From NCBI GenBank assembly GCA_003641345.1, contig QNAD01000054.1:1-9386 (forward strand): a stretch of 9,386 nucleotides of DNA, written 5' to 3'. Numbering within the stretch: position 1 is the stretch's first letter; each line of letters begins with the position of its first letter. A program made the position numbers and the translations under genes. The stretch comes from Candidatus Zixiibacteriota bacterium. GTDB taxonomy: Bacteria > Zixibacteria > MSB-5A5 > GN15 > FEB-12. Of this stretch, positions 7,352 through 9,386 are shown one piece after another. The notes under the pieces were generated by a model. The model did not search any database and was not told the origin of the DNA. It saw only the letters and a list, made by a program, of their open reading frames with translations.

Positions 7352-8350
7352 ATGAAAAAAATAATATTCATATCGGTTTTGTTGATATTTTCAGGTTCTA
7401 TCCTGGCAGAAAATACAAATATTGGCGCTTCCGGCGCTCAATTCTTAAAAATTGGTGTCGGGTCAAAATATCAGGGCATGGCAGAAGCTTCCGTAGCAGT
7501 TGCTAATGATGTTTATGCCATGTATTGGAATCCGGCAGGATTAACAAGTATTGATAATTCATCGGTCAGCTTTACTAACGTAAATTGGTTTTTAGATGTT
7601 GACCTTAATTATTTTGGTTTTGCTCATTACTTTGAAGATGTTGGTGTTTTTGGAGTTTCGGTAGCGGTCCTTTCTATGGGTGATCAGGAGATTACTACTT
7701 TTGAAAATCAAGAAGGTACCGGACAATTTTATTCTGCTTCCTCTTATTCAATTGGAGCCAGCTTTGCCAGACAATTAACCAATCGTTTTTCCTTTGGAAC
7801 AACAGTCAAATACGTTGGTGAGCGTATTCATAATGAACGTGCATCAACTTTTGCTTTTGATTTTGGGACATTGCTTCATGTTGGGTATCAATCCTTAAGA
7901 TTAGGAATGAGTATCTCAAATATGGGACCAGATCTTCAGTTTACTGGTTCTGACTTAGATGTTCCTTATGATGATTTGAATGGTACCGGAAATAATTCGA
8001 CTGTTGGTGCCGAATTAAAAACAACTCCATATTCAATGCCGATGGTATTTAGGATGGGTATGGCTTATGATTTTGAAATGGGTCCGTCAAATATTTTAAC
8101 TATGGCAGGTGAAATTAAACATCCTAATGACAATCTTCAGCAAGCTTCTTTAGGTGCTGAGTTTAATTTTGACGATAAGTTTTTTCTGCGAAGTGGTTAT
8201 AAATTTAATTATGACGAAGAAACTCTTGCTTTTGGCGGTGGCTTAAATACTAAACTATCCGAATCTACCTTACTGGAAATTGATTATGCATGGCAGGATT
8301 TTGGGCATTTGTCCTCTACACAGCGGTTTTCGATTGGATTTAAATTTTAA
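7352..8350 (+). CDS. PorV/PorQ-family (UPF0164-type) outer-membrane beta-barrel protein
   Basis: A 332-residue outer-membrane protein related to PorV/PorQ of the type IX secretion system and to the FadL-like barrels. Residues 1-19 are a signal peptide (cleavage after SILA). The mature N-terminus has the family signature: GASGAQFLKIGVGSKYQGMAE, then ANDVYAMYWNPAGLTSI with its conserved WNPAGL. After that come alternating barrel strands (FGFAHYF, SIGASFARQL, FSFGTTVKYVGERIH, LRLGMSISNMGP, FFLRSGYKFNY), and the chain ends in FSIGFKF, a standard barrel-insertion signal. In T9SS, PorV collects substrates bearing a C-terminal sorting domain, and the gene directly upstream encodes such a protein, so a dedicated partnership is likely but inferred. 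No core T9SS genes lie in the window. It is the last gene of the operon and is followed by a strong terminator. Confidence 0.88.
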   Translation: MKKIIFISVLLIFSGSILAENTNIGASGAQFLKIGVGSKYQGMAEASVAVANDVYAMYWNPAGLTSIDNSSVSFTNVNWFLDVDLNYFGFAHYFEDVGVFGVSVAVLSMGDQEITTFENQEGTGQFYSASSYSIGASFARQLTNRFSFGTTVKYVGERIHNERASTFAFDFGTLLHVGYQSLRLGMSISNMGPDLQFTGSDLDVPYDDLNGTGNNSTVGAELKTTPYSMPMVFRMGMAYDFEMGPSNILTMAGEIKHPNDNLQQASLGAEFNFDDKFFLRSGYKFNYDEETLAFGGGLNTKLSESTLLEIDYAWQDFGHLSSTQRFSIGFKF

Positions 8351-8366
8351 ATTTAGTTATAAGACT

Positions 8367-8397
8367 AAAAAAAAGCCCTCTTAAGGGCTTTTTTTTT
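8367..8397. terminator. Strong intrinsic terminator, possibly bidirectional
   Basis: The core hairpin AGCCCT (8374-8379), loop CTTA, AGGGCT (8384-8389) is flanked by an A run at 8367-8374 and a T run at 8389-8397. The A and T runs can extend the stem to about 13 bp. It begins 16 bases after the stop of the PorV-like gene and ends the three-gene operon. The A run would act as a U run for transcripts from the other strand, though no convergent gene is present here. Confidence 0.93.
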
Positions 8398-8434
8398 AAT
8401 ATATTCTGGACTAAAGTTTGTAAAAGAAATATAT

Positions 8435-8440
8435 TTGACA
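8435..8440 (+). promoter_or_regulatory. TTGACA box ahead of the last gene
   Basis: ATATTTGACAA at 8431-8441 closely matches ACATTTGACAA at 1831-1841 ahead of the receptor operon. It lies between the terminator and the last gene, the right place for its promoter. However, no good -10 box occurs 16-18 bp downstream, where the ribosome binding site lies, so a promoter call is weak. Confidence 0.2.
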
Positions 8441-8463
8441 ACAATATGAAAACCGGAGAATTT

Positions 8464-9386
8464 ATGAATTTAAAAAAAATGACTTTTTCGTTTATTATAA
8501 CTATTTCTTTTATCTTATTGAATTTTTCAAATCTGTTTGCTCTTAGTGCTCCTGAATATCTGAGAGATTATTTTAGTTTATTGGAATCGGGTAATTTTGA
8601 ATCTGCTAAATTTTACTGGAGACCAGGTTCACTTGAAAGAGCCGAAAGATTTGGTATAACTTTTGATAATATTCCAGTTAAAGCTGATTGTTCTTCGCCT
8701 ATTATTCGTGATTTAGAAGTTATGAAATATCATCTGACAAGGCCAATCAAATCGAACGAAAGACTGGAAGGCAATTTACATTATAGATTAGAATTTTTTG
8801 CTATTCTTGGCTCCGAGGAAATTACTCATTATTATTATACTGCAAACGAAAATGACTATATCTGGTTGGTTTATCCACAGGATTATTTTTGTAAAGATTG
8901 GCCGATTAAAGAGTCAAAATATTTTAGGATACATGTACAACCGGGGCAGGAAAATTATCTTCATGAAACAATTCTAACTGAAGCGGATAAATTTATTAAT
9001 AAACTGTGTAAATCTTTTGACTTCACCGATGAAAAAATTGCATATATTGAAAAAAATAAAATAGAATATTTTTACTGTGCATCGGACAGAAAAGTTAAAG
9101 AAATAACCGGTTTTCTTGTGAAAGGAACTTTTGATTTAGCATCTAATGATATTATAAGTTCTTTTTTCCCTAATTATAATCAAGTTGCCCACCTATTGAT
9201 AAATTATAAATTTGGAAATATCCCTTTATATACTCTTCCTCTATTGAGGGAGGGAACTTCTGTTTATTATGCGGGACGAGCAGGAAAAGCTCCCTATCCT
9301 TTGCTTGAACTGGGCGGTTATATTTTACATCATAAAGTAGTGGAGTTGGATTCAATTCTAACTATGGGTGGATTTGAAGAGCATGC
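8464..9386 (+). CDS. Exported gluzincin-like (peptidase MA-like) protein with altered zinc motif, cut by the window edge
   Basis: Open for 307 codons from ATG at 8464 to the window end, partial at the C-terminus. GGAGAA five bases before the ATG is the ribosome binding site. Residues 1 to about 26 form a signal peptide (core ITISFILLNFSNLFA). The N-terminal region (about 28-150) is not recognised; it contains YFSLLESGNFESA and a Tyr-rich strand region. From about residue 155 the layout resembles peptidase MA-like proteins: YFRIHVQPGQENYL, a helix, KIEYFYCASDRKVKEITGFL, then NQVAHLL at 239-245 and LREGTSVYYAGR with Glu263. Gluzincins normally have HExxH and a Glu about 20 residues after the second His; here His243 and Glu263 keep this spacing but the first His and catalytic Glu are Asn239 and Gln240. 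If the alignment is right, the protein is probably not an active peptidase. It lies after the terminator, so it is likely a separate transcription unit. Confidence 0.72.
   Translation, partial: MNLKKMTFSFIITISFILLNFSNLFALSAPEYLRDYFSLLESGNFESAKFYWRPGSLERAERFGITFDNIPVKADCSSPIIRDLEVMKYHLTRPIKSNERLEGNLHYRLEFFAILGSEEITHYYYTANENDYIWLVYPQDYFCKDWPIKESKYFRIHVQPGQENYLHETILTEADKFINKLCKSFDFTDEKIAYIEKNKIEYFYCASDRKVKEITGFLVKGTFDLASNDIISSFFPNYNQVAHLLINYKFGNIPLYTLPLLREGTSVYYAGRAGKAPYPLLELGGYILHHKVVELDSILTMGGFEEH

Noticed and set aside
9170..9355. 61-codon minus-strand open frame at the right end
   Set aside because: It is antisense to the gluzincin-like gene, whose frame includes a signal peptide, a ribosome site and family-like motifs.
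9381..9386. GCATGC at the exact window end, an SphI-type restriction site
   Set aside because: It could hint at a clone boundary, but a six-base match at an arbitrary edge is too weak to support that, and the coding frame runs through it.

Overview
The window carries six protein genes and no RNA genes, insertion sequences or CRISPR. It looks like chromosomal DNA of an AT-rich Gram-negative bacterium from the FCB assemblage (Bacteroidetes/Ignavibacteria/Calditrichota/Marinimicrobia-type lineages). The evidence is a TonB-dependent receptor with an N-terminal carboxypeptidase-regulatory-like domain, a large exported protein ending in a T9SS/FlgD-like C-terminal domain with the RVVPNPY signature, and a PorV/PorQ-family outer-membrane protein. 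Most ribosome binding sites are strong AGGAGG types, which argues against a typical Bacteroidetes genus and suits the deeper-branching FCB phyla. The phylum is inferred, not proven.

Left part, minus strand (1-1653): a two-gene unit transcribed leftward. It encodes a secreted ABC_sub_bind-family periplasmic binding protein. This overlaps by ATGA with a membrane sensor that has two transmembrane helices, a CHASE8-like periplasmic domain and the start of a HAMP domain. The sensor's output domain lies outside the window. No ABC permease or ATPase is visible, so the binding protein may serve as a ligand-sensing partner of the sensor.

Middle (1654-1924): a divergent 271-bp AT-rich control region with two TTGACA promoter-like boxes facing right and a small inverted repeat near the left gene.

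Right part, plus strand (1925-8350): a tight three-gene operon of TonB-dependent receptor, 907-aa surface or secreted protein, and PorV/PorQ-family barrel, with 14- and 10-bp gaps. It ends in a strong intrinsic terminator. It looks like an outer-membrane receptor plus export cassette; the transported substrate cannot be told from the sequence.

Right end (8464-9386): an incomplete exported protein whose C-terminal half resembles a gluzincin (peptidase MA-like) metallopeptidase. The usual HExxH reads NQVAH while the downstream glutamate is kept, so it may be a pseudo-peptidase. This is the most unusual single observation here. The divergent arrangement of a sensor pair against an outer-membrane cassette is the best candidate for a functional system, but regulation of one by the other is inference.
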